A stretch of DNA of 64,000 nucleotides from DASUPK01 sp046732465 (GTDB taxonomy: Bacteria > Actinomycetota > Thermoleophilia > Solirubrobacterales > 70-9). The notes under the pieces are model-generated. The model searched no databases, was not told where the DNA came from, and saw nothing but the letters and a program-made list of their open reading frames with translations. The stretch covers positions 14,965 through 78,964 of the forward strand of contig JBKPND010000011.1 in the NCBI GenBank assembly GCA_046732465.1, given 5' to 3'. Positions 32,963-40,241 of the stretch are shown in pieces; within the stretch, counting starts at the first letter, position 1; the number at the start of each line of letters is the position of its first letter. The position numbers and the translations under genes are program-made.

Positions 32963-33958
32963 GTGGCGACGAGCTGGCAAGAGGCTTTCGACCTCGGCGA
33001 TCGCCAGGTCGCGGTCGCGGAGCCTCAGGAGGGGGAGCGGACGGGTGTGTTTCGCCGCCTGCGGGAAGGGCTCTCGCGGAGCCGGCAGGCGCTGACCGCC
33101 GAGCTCTCCTCGAGCTTCACGGAGCGCATCGACGAGGGCACCTGGGAGCACCTCGAGGAAGCGCTGATCCTCGCCGATGTCGGCGCTGAGACCACCGCGG
33201 CGGTCGTTCGCCGCCTGGAGGACGAGGCGGACGCGGGGGACCTCAGCGGCGGGGAGGAATTGCGGGACCGGCTGATCGAGGTGCTCGCCGAGACGGCCTC
33301 GCCCCAGGGTGAGGAGAGCAGCCGGATCCACCTGCGCGATCGCCCGTCCGTCCTGATGATCGTCGGCGTCAACGGCACCGGCAAGACGACCACGATCGGC
33401 AAGATCGCCTGGCACCTCCAGAAGGAGCTCGGCCTCGACGTGATCGTCGCGGCCGCGGACACCTATCGCGCCGCGGCCGTCAACCAGCTCGCCGAGTGGG
33501 CCGATCGGGCGGGCACGCAGATCGTCCGCGGCTCCGAGGGCGGAGATCCCGGGGCGGTCGCCTTCGACGCCGTCGCCGCGGCCGAGGCACGGAGCGCCGA
33601 CGTGGTGATCTGCGACACGGCCGGCCGTCTCCACACCCACGGGAACCTGATGGAGGAGCTCGCCAAGGTGCGTCGGGTGATCGGGAAGCGGATACCGGAC
33701 GCCCCGCAGGAGACGCTGATCGTGATCGACGCGACCACCGGGCAGAACGGGGTCCGTCAGGCCCAGGAGTTCGCCAACGCGGTGGACGTCAGCGGTGCCG
33801 TGCTCACCAAGCTCGACGGAAGCGCCAAGGGCGGCGTCGCGCTCGCGATCGCGTCCGAGCTCGGCATCCCGGTGAAGCTGATCGGGATCGGGGAGTCGCT
33901 GGAGGACCTGCGGCCGTTCGACGCACAAGAGTTCGCCCGTGCGCTGATCGAGGAGTAG
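32963..33958 (+). CDS. ftsY: Signal recognition particle receptor FtsY
   Basis: GTPase receptor that docks SRP-ribosome complexes at the membrane. 331 residues from GTG. N domain about 30-115; G domain with Walker A GVNGTGKT (135-142), DTAGR (218-222) and TKLD (282-285). The acidic A domain of E. coli FtsY is nearly absent: only about 30 residues precede the NG core, as in many actinobacteria. Partner of Ffh encoded 1.2 kb downstream. Confidence 0.95.
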   Translation: MATSWQEAFDLGDRQVAVAEPQEGERTGVFRRLREGLSRSRQALTAELSSSFTERIDEGTWEHLEEALILADVGAETTAAVVRRLEDEADAGDLSGGEELRDRLIEVLAETASPQGEESSRIHLRDRPSVLMIVGVNGTGKTTTIGKIAWHLQKELGLDVIVAAADTYRAAAVNQLAEWADRAGTQIVRGSEGGDPGAVAFDAVAAAEARSADVVICDTAGRLHTHGNLMEELAKVRRVIGKRIPDAPQETLIVIDATTGQNGVRQAQEFANAVDVSGAVLTKLDGSAKGGVALAIASELGIPVKLIGIGESLEDLRPFDAQEFARALIEE

Positions 33959-34034
33959 CAAACAGGTCAACCGGGGTTACCCGCGCTGCAAGGGCACTCG
34001 CACAGATGACCGTCGTCAGCGGAACCCTGGGAGC

Positions 34035-35072
34035 GTGGCTTCCGGGGGCATCAGATGGCTCGTCGCGACAGCGGCGGTCATAGGGGGCCTCCTTGCCATG
34101 CCCGCAACCGCGAGCGCGGGCAGCGCCGAAATCGCCGCGCTCCAGGTCGCGATGAGCGGCCTCGGCCTCTATCCGCATCCCGTCGACGGCATCAGCGGGC
34201 CGTGGACCCAGGGGGCCGTTCGCACTTTCCAGTCCCAGCACAGGCTGACGGTCGACGGGATCGCCGGACCGCAGACGCGCGCCGCCCTCGGCAAGCGCGG
34301 CAAGCCGAACCTCGGGAAGAGGCCGATGCACAGTGGCCAGCGCGGCTGGGATGTGGCCGCGCTCCAGTTCCTGCTCCACGAGCGCGGCTTCGAGCCGCGC
34401 GGATTCGATGGGGGCTTCGGGCCGAACACGGAGAACGCGGTAAGGCGGTTCCAGTCAGCCGCGCACATCGGCGTCGACGGGGTCGCCGGGCCGGCGACAT
34501 TGGGCGCGCTTCGGGGCAAGACGGTCGTGACCACGTCCCCGATCGGCCCGGTCCGCTTCTTCCGTCCCGTGCCCGGCGCGGTCGGTGACGGCTTCGGGTT
34601 CATCCCGCCGGGCCGCTGGCACACCGGGCTCGACTTCCCCGAGCCGAAGGGGACCGCGATCCACGCCGGCGGTGTGGGGGTCGTCTCCTTCGCCGGGTTC
34701 AACACCGGCGGCTACGGCAACCTGGTCGTGATCAGCCACCGACTCGGCTTCGAGAGCTGGTACGCGCACATGTCGGTGATCGCCGCTTCGGTCGGCCAGC
34801 GGGTGTCCGGCGGGCAGACGATCGGCTACGTGGGCTCGACCGGGCACTCCACCGGGCCGCATCTGCACTTCGAGGTCCGCCACTTCGGGACCCCGGTCGA
34901 CCCGACGCCGTATCTGCTCGGCTACCGCGCCGCGTCCGCCCGCACGGGAGCGGCAAGTGCCGCGCGCAAGGGCAGAGGCAAGCACCGCCGTGCCCGCAAG
35001 TGCCGTCCGAATGCGGACGCCCGCGGCCGGGCGGCCGATCCGCTGACCGCGCGGCTCGACCGCTGCCCGTAG
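34035..35072 (+). CDS. Secreted M23 peptidase with two peptidoglycan-binding domains
   Basis: 345 residues from GTG, with GGGAG just upstream. Signal peptide about 1-28 ('WLVATAAVIGGLLAMPATASA'). Two PG_binding_1 repeats (about 30-90 and 100-165, 'VDGISGPWTQGAVRTFQ' and 'FDGGFGPNTENAVRRFQ'). M23 domain with zinc ligands in 'HTGLDF' and 'HLHFEV'. C-terminal basic tail 'ARKGRGKHRRARKC'. Predicted cell-wall endopeptidase or inactive amidase activator acting outside the membrane. Inserted between ftsY and ffh. Confidence 0.9.
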   Translation: MASGGIRWLVATAAVIGGLLAMPATASAGSAEIAALQVAMSGLGLYPHPVDGISGPWTQGAVRTFQSQHRLTVDGIAGPQTRAALGKRGKPNLGKRPMHSGQRGWDVAALQFLLHERGFEPRGFDGGFGPNTENAVRRFQSAAHIGVDGVAGPATLGALRGKTVVTTSPIGPVRFFRPVPGAVGDGFGFIPPGRWHTGLDFPEPKGTAIHAGGVGVVSFAGFNTGGYGNLVVISHRLGFESWYAHMSVIAASVGQRVSGGQTIGYVGSTGHSTGPHLHFEVRHFGTPVDPTPYLLGYRAASARTGAASAARKGRGKHRRARKCRPNADARGRAADPLTARLDRCP

Positions 35073-35076
35073 ATGC

Positions 35077-35099
35077 AAGGGCGCCCTTGAGGGCAGCCC
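35077..35099 (+). terminator. Palindromic hairpin after M23 gene
   Basis: AAGGGCGCCCTT (35077-35088) is a perfect palindrome and GCCCT-TG-AGGGC overlaps it, with an outer GGGC/GCCC pair to 35099; GTTTC follows. Likely end of the M23 transcript, alternatively an operator near ffh. Confidence 0.4.
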
Positions 35100-35114
35100 G
35101 TTTCATGTAGGGCC

Positions 35115-35120
35115 TAAGCT
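35115..35120 (+). promoter_or_regulatory. Putative -10 box (TAAGCT) of ffh
   Basis: TAAGCT ends 8 nt before the ffh ATG. Confidence 0.35.
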
Positions 35121-35128
35121 CACCCGAC

Positions 35129-36460
35129 ATGTTCGACCAGCTTTCAGACCGCCTCCAGGGCGTGCTCTCCGACGTTCGCTCGCGGGGGAAGCTCTCCGAG
35201 GACGACGTCAACAAGGCCCTGCGCGAGGTCCGCCTCGCCCTGCTCGAGGCGGACGTCAACTTCAAGGTGGTCAAGGAGTTCACGGACGCCCTGCGGGAGA
35301 GGTTGGCCGGAGAGGAGGTTTCGGAGGCGCTCAACCCGGGGCAGACGGTGATCAAGGCGGTCAACGACGAGCTCACCGCCCTGATGGGTGGCGCGGGTCG
35401 CGATCTCGTCTTCGCCCCGAACGGGCCGACCGTGATCCTGATGGCCGGCCTCCAGGGCTCGGGCAAGACGACCGCCTGTGCGAAGCTCGCCAAGCTGCTC
35501 GCGAAGGACCACCGCGACGTCGCGCTCGCCGCCTGCGACCTGCAGCGGCCCGCCGCGGTCGAGCAGCTGCAGAAGCTCGGCGCCCAGGCGAAGGCCCACG
35601 TCTACTCCCAGCCGGGTGAGACCGACGCCGTCAAGGTCGCCGAGTGGGCCAGACAGCAGGCCGTCCAGGACAACCGCGACGCGCTGATCGTCGACACGGC
35701 CGGCCGCCTGCACGTCGACCCGGAGTTGATGGACGAGCTCGCCAAGGTCCGGAAGGTCACCAAGCCCCACGACGTTCTCCTGGTCGTCGATGCGATGACC
35801 GGCCAGGACGCCGTCAACGTGGCCGAGAGCTTCGCCGAGACCGCCGACTTCGACGGCGTCGTGATGACCAAGCTCGACGGCGACGCCCGCGGCGGCGCGG
35901 CGCTCTCGGTCCGCGCCGTCACCGGCAAGCCGATCATCTACGCCTCGACCGGCGAGAAGCTCGACGAGCTCGAGCGCTTCCACCCGGACCGCATGGCCGG
36001 CCGGATCCTCGGCATGGGCGACGTCATGTCCCTGATCGAGAAGACGCAGGACGAGTTCGACGAGGACCAGGCCGCCGACCTCGAGCGCAAGATCCGCAAG
36101 CAGCAGTTCACCCTCGACGACTTCCTCCAGCAGATGAAGCAGGTCCGTCGCATGGGGCCGCTCGGGAACCTGATGAAGATGATGCCCGGGATGGGCAAGG
36201 CGATGCAGGGGATGGGTCAGGTCGACGAGCGCGAGCTCGACCGCCTCGAAGCGATCATCCAGTCCATGACGCCCTTCGAGCGGGCGCACCCGAGCGAGAT
36301 CAACGGCTCCCGCCGAAAGCGGATCGCCACCGGATCGGGGACCACGGTCCAGGCGGTCAACCGTCTCGTCAAGCAGTTCGGCCAGATGAACAAGCTGTTG
36401 AAGCAGATGTCCGAGGGCAAGATGCCCGACCCGCAGCAGCTGATGCGGGGCATGCGCTAG
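35129..36460 (+). CDS. ffh: Signal recognition particle protein Ffh
   Basis: Binds signal peptides and 4.5S RNA for cotranslational targeting. 443 residues: N domain (1-85), G domain with Walker A GLQGSGKT (107-114), 'DTAGRLHVDPELM' and 'TKLDGDARGG', and the Met-rich M domain from about 300 ('MKQVRRMGPLGNLMKMMPGMG', RNA-binding 'GSRRKRIATGSGTTVQAVNRL'). Followed by rpsP with a 20-nt gap. Together with ftsY and lepB it gives the core export route. Confidence 0.96.
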   Translation: MFDQLSDRLQGVLSDVRSRGKLSEDDVNKALREVRLALLEADVNFKVVKEFTDALRERLAGEEVSEALNPGQTVIKAVNDELTALMGGAGRDLVFAPNGPTVILMAGLQGSGKTTACAKLAKLLAKDHRDVALAACDLQRPAAVEQLQKLGAQAKAHVYSQPGETDAVKVAEWARQQAVQDNRDALIVDTAGRLHVDPELMDELAKVRKVTKPHDVLLVVDAMTGQDAVNVAESFAETADFDGVVMTKLDGDARGGAALSVRAVTGKPIIYASTGEKLDELERFHPDRMAGRILGMGDVMSLIEKTQDEFDEDQAADLERKIRKQQFTLDDFLQQMKQVRRMGPLGNLMKMMPGMGKAMQGMGQVDERELDRLEAIIQSMTPFERAHPSEINGSRRKRIATGSGTTVQAVNRLVKQFGQMNKLLKQMSEGKMPDPQQLMRGMR

Positions 36461-36464
36461 CCGC

Positions 36465-36470
36465 TAACCT
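36465..36470 (+). promoter_or_regulatory. Putative -10 box (TAACCT) of rpsP
   Basis: TAACCT ends 10 nt before the rpsP ATG. Confidence 0.3.
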
Positions 36471-36480
36471 CCGCCGCCGC

Positions 36481-36735
36481 ATGTCCGTGAGAATCAGACT
36501 TCGCAGGGTCGGGTCGAAGAAGAACCCGATCTGGAGGGTTGTCGTCGCCGACCAGCGCTCGCCGCGCGACGGTCGCACGATCGAGACCATCGGCCAGTAC
36601 AACCCGCAGCCGGATCCCTCCCTGATCGTGATCGACGAGGACCGGGCGAAGCACTGGCTGGAGAAGGGTGCCCGCCCGACGAAGACGGTCGCCACGCTGC
36701 TCCGCACCAAGGGCATCGAGTCGACCGGTACCTAG
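36481..36735 (+). CDS. rpsP: 30S ribosomal protein S16
   Basis: 84 residues. 'MSVRIRLRRVGSKKNPIWRVVV' and 'DGRTIETIGQYNPQ' are diagnostic. Leads the rpsP-khpA-trmD cluster, which normally also holds rimM. Confidence 0.96.
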   Translation: MSVRIRLRRVGSKKNPIWRVVVADQRSPRDGRTIETIGQYNPQPDPSLIVIDEDRAKHWLEKGARPTKTVATLLRTKGIESTGT

Positions 36736-36742
36736 CGGTCCG

Positions 36743-36976
36743 ATGCGCGACCTGCTCGAGTTCCTCGCCCGCTCGCTCGTCGCCGATCCGGATGCCGTGG
36801 TGGTCAACGAGGTCGAGGAGATCGACGGCGAGGTCGTGCTCGAGCTGGAGGTCGCGGAGGATGACCTGGGGCGTGTGATCGGCCGTGGCGGGCGCGTCGC
36901 CAACGCGCTGCGCTCGGTGATGAAGGCCGCGGCGACCCGCGAGGAGAAGCGCGTGGTCGTCGACATACTTGACTAG
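36743..36976 (+). CDS. khpA: KH-domain RNA-binding protein KhpA
   Basis: 77 residues, a single KH domain with 'DLGRVIGRGGRVANALRSVM' (GxxG loop). KhpA proteins pair with KhpB (Jag) and bind many RNAs, affecting division and cell wall in streptococci. ATG 36743 lies 7 nt after rpsP. Its TAG is directly followed by the TTG start of trmD. Confidence 0.92.
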   Translation: MRDLLEFLARSLVADPDAVVVNEVEEIDGEVVLELEVAEDDLGRVIGRGGRVANALRSVMKAAATREEKRVVVDILD

Positions 36977-37678
36977 TTGATCCTCGACGTCTTCACGCTG
37001 TTCCCCGAGCACTTCGATTGGTTCCTGCGCCAGCGCCACGTCTCCAACGCGCTCGCCCAGGGGAACGAGATGCGCTTCCGCAATTACCGTGACAGCACGC
37101 CGCTGAGCGCCGGCCAGGTCGACGACTCTCCGTATGGGGGAGGGGCGGGAATGGTGATGCGCGTCGACGTGGTCGACGCGGCGCTGGAGGCCGCCTACGG
37201 CGCCGACCGGGGCCGTGTCCGGAAGATCGCCCTCGCACCCGCCGGCCGGCTGTTCGACGAGGCGACCGCGGCGGAGCTCGCCGAGGAGAGCCACCTGGCC
37301 CTCCTGTGCGGGCGCTACGAGGGCTTCGACGAGCGGGTGGTCGAGCATCTCGCGGACGAGACGATCTCGATCGGCCGCTACGTCCTCGCGGGAGGCGAGC
37401 TCCCGGCGATGGTGATCTGCGATGCCGTGCTGCGCAAGCGCCCCGGCGCGCTAGGTGACGCGGAGAGCGCGGTGGAGGAGTCCTACAGCGCCGCGCTCGA
37501 GGGCGCGCCCGAGTACCCGCACTACACGCGGCCGGCGGAGTACCACGGCTGGAAGGTCCCGGACATCCTGCTCTCGGGCGATCACGCCCGGGTCCGGGAG
37601 TGGCGGCGCGAGCGGGCCCGCGAGCGAGCGAGCCTGCATGAAAGGTCGCCGCAAACGCCGGGGCGGCATCACCGCTAG
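36977..37678 (+). CDS. trmD: tRNA (guanine37-N1)-methyltransferase
   Basis: Methylates G37 next to the anticodon, preventing frameshifts. 233 residues from TTG immediately after the khpA stop. SPOUT-fold knot motifs 'DDSPYGGGAGMVM', 'LLCGRYEGFDERV', 'SIGRYVLAGGELPAM' and 'YPHYTRPAEYHGWKVPDILLSG' are present. The usual Asp of SIGDYVL is Arg here. The gene normally between khpA and trmD, rimM, is missing. Confidence 0.94.
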   Translation: MILDVFTLFPEHFDWFLRQRHVSNALAQGNEMRFRNYRDSTPLSAGQVDDSPYGGGAGMVMRVDVVDAALEAAYGADRGRVRKIALAPAGRLFDEATAAELAEESHLALLCGRYEGFDERVVEHLADETISIGRYVLAGGELPAMVICDAVLRKRPGALGDAESAVEESYSAALEGAPEYPHYTRPAEYHGWKVPDILLSGDHARVREWRRERARERASLHERSPQTPGRHHR

Positions 37679-37690
37679 CATTTCGCGTCG

Positions 37691-37722
37691 CTGCGCGGGC
37701 CAACCGGTACGCGCAGTTTTTT
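37691..37722 (+). terminator. Intrinsic terminator between trmD and rplS
   Basis: Stem CTGCGCG (37691-37697) and CGCGCAG (37710-37716) is followed directly by TTTTTT, the best classical terminator in the window. The T run (TTTGAG, 37720-37725) can also pair with CTCAAA (37755-37760) around a second hairpin GTGCC/GGCAC (37738-37752), so an alternative fold that releases the terminator is possible. Confidence 0.75.
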
Positions 37723-37784
37723 GAGTCTCCGCTCCAAGTGCCGTTTAGGCACCGCTCAAACCAAGCCCCGACGATCAGCACCGG

Positions 37785-38420
37785 ATGAGCACAGTCATCG
37801 AAGATCTCGAGAAGCGAGCGCTCAAGCAGCGGCCCAGATTCGCTGCCGGCGATCGGGTGCGCGTGCACTTCCAGGTCGTGGAGGGGAACCGCAGGCGGAC
37901 CCAGGTCTTCGAGGGCATCGTCATCAAGCGCCAGGGCAGCGGCGCCCGCGAGACCTTCACCGTTCGCAAACAGTCCTTCGGCGTCGGCGTGGAGCGGACG
38001 TTCCCGCTGCACTCGCCGAAGATCGAGAAGCTCGAGGTCGCGGCCCGTGGCGACGTCCGGCGGGCGAAGCTCTACTACCTCCGCGAGAAGGTCGGCAAGA
38101 GCGCCCGGGTCGCCGAGCGGCGCTGGGGCATCGAGGAGGAGATGGTCGTCGCGGCCGAGGAGGCCGAGGCGGTCGACGCCGAGGGCGTCGCGGTCAGCGA
38201 GGCGGAGGCCGAGGTCGTCGAGCCCGCCGAGGAGGAGGGCGAGGAGCGGTCGGAGGGCGAAGAGCAGCCCGCCGAGGACGAGCAGCAGCAGCCCGCCGAG
38301 GAGGCACAGACTCAGGCGGAGGGGGAGCAGGGTGCGAATGGTGGGGAGACGGCGGAGGCGGAATCGGAGCCTGAGCCCAAGGCGAAGGCCGACTCCTCCC
38401 CCGACGGGGCGGAAGACTGA
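37785..38420 (+). CDS. rplS: 50S ribosomal protein L19 with long acidic C-terminal extension
   Basis: 211 residues versus about 115 in most bacteria. The first 115 are ordinary L19 ('RPRFAAGDRVRVHFQVVEGN', 'FEGIVIKRQGSGARETFTVRK', 'LYYLREKVGKSARV'). The remaining 95 are almost only Glu, Ala, Gln, Asp and Ser with a few Lys, disordered and strongly acidic. No frameshift explains it: reading stays in frame to TGA 38418-38420. The tail would project from the 50S subunit near the 30S bridge where L19 sits. TGA overlaps the CTG start proposed for lepB. Confidence 0.94.
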   Translation: MSTVIEDLEKRALKQRPRFAAGDRVRVHFQVVEGNRRRTQVFEGIVIKRQGSGARETFTVRKQSFGVGVERTFPLHSPKIEKLEVAARGDVRRAKLYYLREKVGKSARVAERRWGIEEEMVVAAEEAEAVDAEGVAVSEAEAEVVEPAEEEGEERSEGEEQPAEDEQQQPAEEAQTQAEGEQGANGGETAEAESEPEPKAKADSSPDGAED

Positions 38421-39055
38421 GAATCCCGCGACCCCACAGCACCCAGGGCGCGCTCCTCGAGCTCGTCATCATCGTCGCGCTCGCGCTCGGCCTTGCTCTC
38501 GGGATCCAGGCCTTCATCGTCAAGCCCTACCAGATCCCCTCGGAGTCGATGGAGCCGACGCTCGACGTCGGTCAGCGTGTCCTGGTGAACCGCTTCATCT
38601 ACCACTTCACCGATCCCAAGATCGGGGACATCGTCGTCTTCCATCCACCCCAGGGCGCCGAGGGGGGAGGCGGGGGCAGCGGCGAGTGCGGAGACCCGAG
38701 GACCGGGGCAGGGGGTTCCAGCGGCGCTCCCTGCGACCAGCCCACGGCCGAGAAGTCAGACGTCAACTTCATCAAGCGGATCGTCGCCGGACCGGGGGAC
38801 ACCCTGAGCGTGGAGAACGGCCACCCCGTGGTCAACGGAAAGGTCGCCGATGAGGGCTTCATCAACCCCTGCACGCCAGGAGGAGCCTGCAATTTGCCGC
38901 AAACGATCACCATCCCGCCCGACCATTACTTCATGATGGGCGACAACCGTGGCTCGAGCGACGACAGCCGTTTCTGGGGACCCGTCCCCCGAGACTGGAT
39001 CATCGGCAAGGCCTTCGCCACCTACTGGCCCCCCGACCGAATCGGAGTCTTCTAG
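38417..39055 (+). CDS. lepB: Signal peptidase I, starting at CTG
   Basis: Cleaves signal peptides at the outer face of the membrane. No ATG, GTG or TTG in frame precedes ATG 38549, yet the catalytic Ser codon (Ser44, in PSESMEPTL) lies just before that ATG. Coding must begin upstream; CTG 38417 overlaps the rplS TGA as CTGA and gives 212 residues with a membrane anchor 'LLELVIIVALALGLALGIQA' followed by the Ser box. Catalytic Lys120 is in 'FIKRIVAGPGD', and 'MGDNRGSSDDSRFWGPV' is box E. A Gly-rich insert with two Cys precedes the Lys box, and 'NPCTPGGACN' adds two more. Confidence 0.88.
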   Translation: MRIPRPHSTQGALLELVIIVALALGLALGIQAFIVKPYQIPSESMEPTLDVGQRVLVNRFIYHFTDPKIGDIVVFHPPQGAEGGGGGSGECGDPRTGAGGSSGAPCDQPTAEKSDVNFIKRIVAGPGDTLSVENGHPVVNGKVADEGFINPCTPGGACNLPQTITIPPDHYFMMGDNRGSSDDSRFWGPVPRDWIIGKAFATYWPPDRIGVF

Positions 39056-39842
39056 CTCGACGAGGAAGCGGCGGAAGCGGCGGACGGCCGCCCGCCTCTT
39101 TCGCTTCGACCGCTCCTTCGGCCGCCGCTTCGTGGCAGGGGTGGACGAGGCCGGGCGCGGGTCCCTGGCAGGTCCGCTGCTCGCCGCCGGCGTCCTGATC
39201 GACCTCGAGCGGATCGGGCGCTCGGAGCGCCTCGCGCTGGCGTGGCTCGACGACTCCAAGCAGAAGAGCGAGGAGGAGCGCGAGGAGCTCTATCCCGCCG
39301 TCATTCGCGCGGCCGTCTGCGTGTCGGTGGCGGTGCGCTCGCCCCGCTGCATCGACCGCAACGGCCTCCACGTGTCCAACATCGCCGCGCTCACCGATTG
39401 CATGCATGCGGTCGCCCGCGAGGAGCAGGCGACCCGGCTGGTCGACGGCTTCCGGCTGCACGCCTGCGAGCTCGACCACGAGCGAGTCGTCGACGGCGAC
39501 GCGCGCAGCGCCGCGATTGCGGCGGCTTCAGTCGTGGCGAAGGTGACGCGCGACCGTTACATGAGGCGGGTGGCTCCGCTCTACCCGGAGTGGAGCTTCG
39601 AGGGCAACGTCGGCTACTCGACCCCGGAGCACCGCGAGGCGATCATGCGTCATGGCATCTCCCCGCTGCACCGGCGGTCTTTCGCCTCGGTCGCGTACTC
39701 GCAGCTGGGCCTGGAGTCAGCGGCCGGGGAGTTCGAGGACGTGCCCGGATCAGAAGGCGGCGCGGATGTGATCGACATCCGCGAGGCCATCCGGGCCGAA
39801 GCGGACCCCGACGACGTCGAAGCGGTAGCCGAGGACGCCTGA
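38949..39842 (+). CDS. rnhB: Ribonuclease HII
   Basis: Removes ribonucleotides from DNA. The core starts near residue 50: 'RFVAGVDEAGRGSLAGPL' (catalytic Asp-Glu), 'DDSKQKSEEERE', and 'ASVVAKVTRDRYM' (last Asp/Arg). The first standard start codon in frame is GTG 38949, which lies inside lepB and adds a Ser/Pro/Thr-rich leader typical of an accidental frame. A noncanonical start just after the lepB stop, near 39060, is equally possible. The last 40 residues are acidic and are encoded opposite yraN (93-nt overlap). Confidence 0.85.
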   Translation: MARATTAVSGDPSPETGSSARPSPPTGPPTESESSSSTRKRRKRRTAARLFRFDRSFGRRFVAGVDEAGRGSLAGPLLAAGVLIDLERIGRSERLALAWLDDSKQKSEEEREELYPAVIRAAVCVSVAVRSPRCIDRNGLHVSNIAALTDCMHAVAREEQATRLVDGFRLHACELDHERVVDGDARSAAIAAASVVAKVTRDRYMRRVAPLYPEWSFEGNVGYSTPEHREAIMRHGISPLHRRSFASVAYSQLGLESAAGEFEDVPGSEGGADVIDIREAIRAEADPDDVEAVAEDA

Positions 39843-40124
39843 GGGCCCTCGCCGTTCCGCGATCCACTCGCGGGCCAGGCGTCTCAGCTTGTGCTGCTTG
39901 CGGCGGCCGACGGCGTGGGCGGGCTGCTCCGGGCCGAGGGTCGTGCCCGCGCGCCCGGCCTTCACCTCCACGAACACCACCATCTCGCCGTCGAGCGCGA
40001 CGATGTCGAGCTCCCCTGATGGCAGCCGGACGTTGCGCCCGACGATGCGCCAGCCGGAGCGCTCGAGCCGGGTGGCGACGAGCTGCTCGGCGGTGCGGCC
40101 GAGGCGTTGCCTGGCAAAGGTCAC
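39750..40124 (-). CDS. yraN: YraN/UPF0102 nuclease-fold protein
   Basis: 124 residues from GTG 40124. 'GRTAEQLVATRLERSGWRIVGRNVR' and 'GELDIVALDGEMVVFVEVKAGR' contain the Glu, Asp and Glu-x-Lys of a Holliday-junction-resolvase-like fold; UPF0102 proteins are predicted nucleases without proven role. The last 30 residues overlap the rnhB 3' end on the opposite strand. In most genomes yraN follows rnhB on the same strand; here it is inverted. No strong ribosome site before GTG, so the start is approximate. Confidence 0.85.
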   Translation of the reverse strand: MTFARQRLGRTAEQLVATRLERSGWRIVGRNVRLPSGELDIVALDGEMVVFVEVKAGRAGTTLGPEQPAHAVGRRKQHKLRRLAREWIAERRGPSGVLGYRFDVVGVRFGPDGLADVDHIRAAF

Positions 40125-40229
40125 GATGAGCCAGGCTGCTCGCGCCGGGCTCCCGGCGCGCGCGTGGATCGCAACGGATAGGTGACGCCAATCTGACGAT
40201 CCGCGCGCCAGGCTTGAGGTGGCGCGACC

Positions 40230-40235
40230 TACGTT
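40230..40235 (+). promoter_or_regulatory. Putative -10 box (TACGTT) of comM
   Basis: TACGTT ends 6 nt before the comM ATG. Confidence 0.35.
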
Positions 40236-40241
40236 CGCCGC

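Noticed and set aside
32153..33970. 605-codon open frame antisense to smc 3' end and ftsY
   Set aside because: It crosses two well-supported genes and the HNH gene and has no domain pattern.
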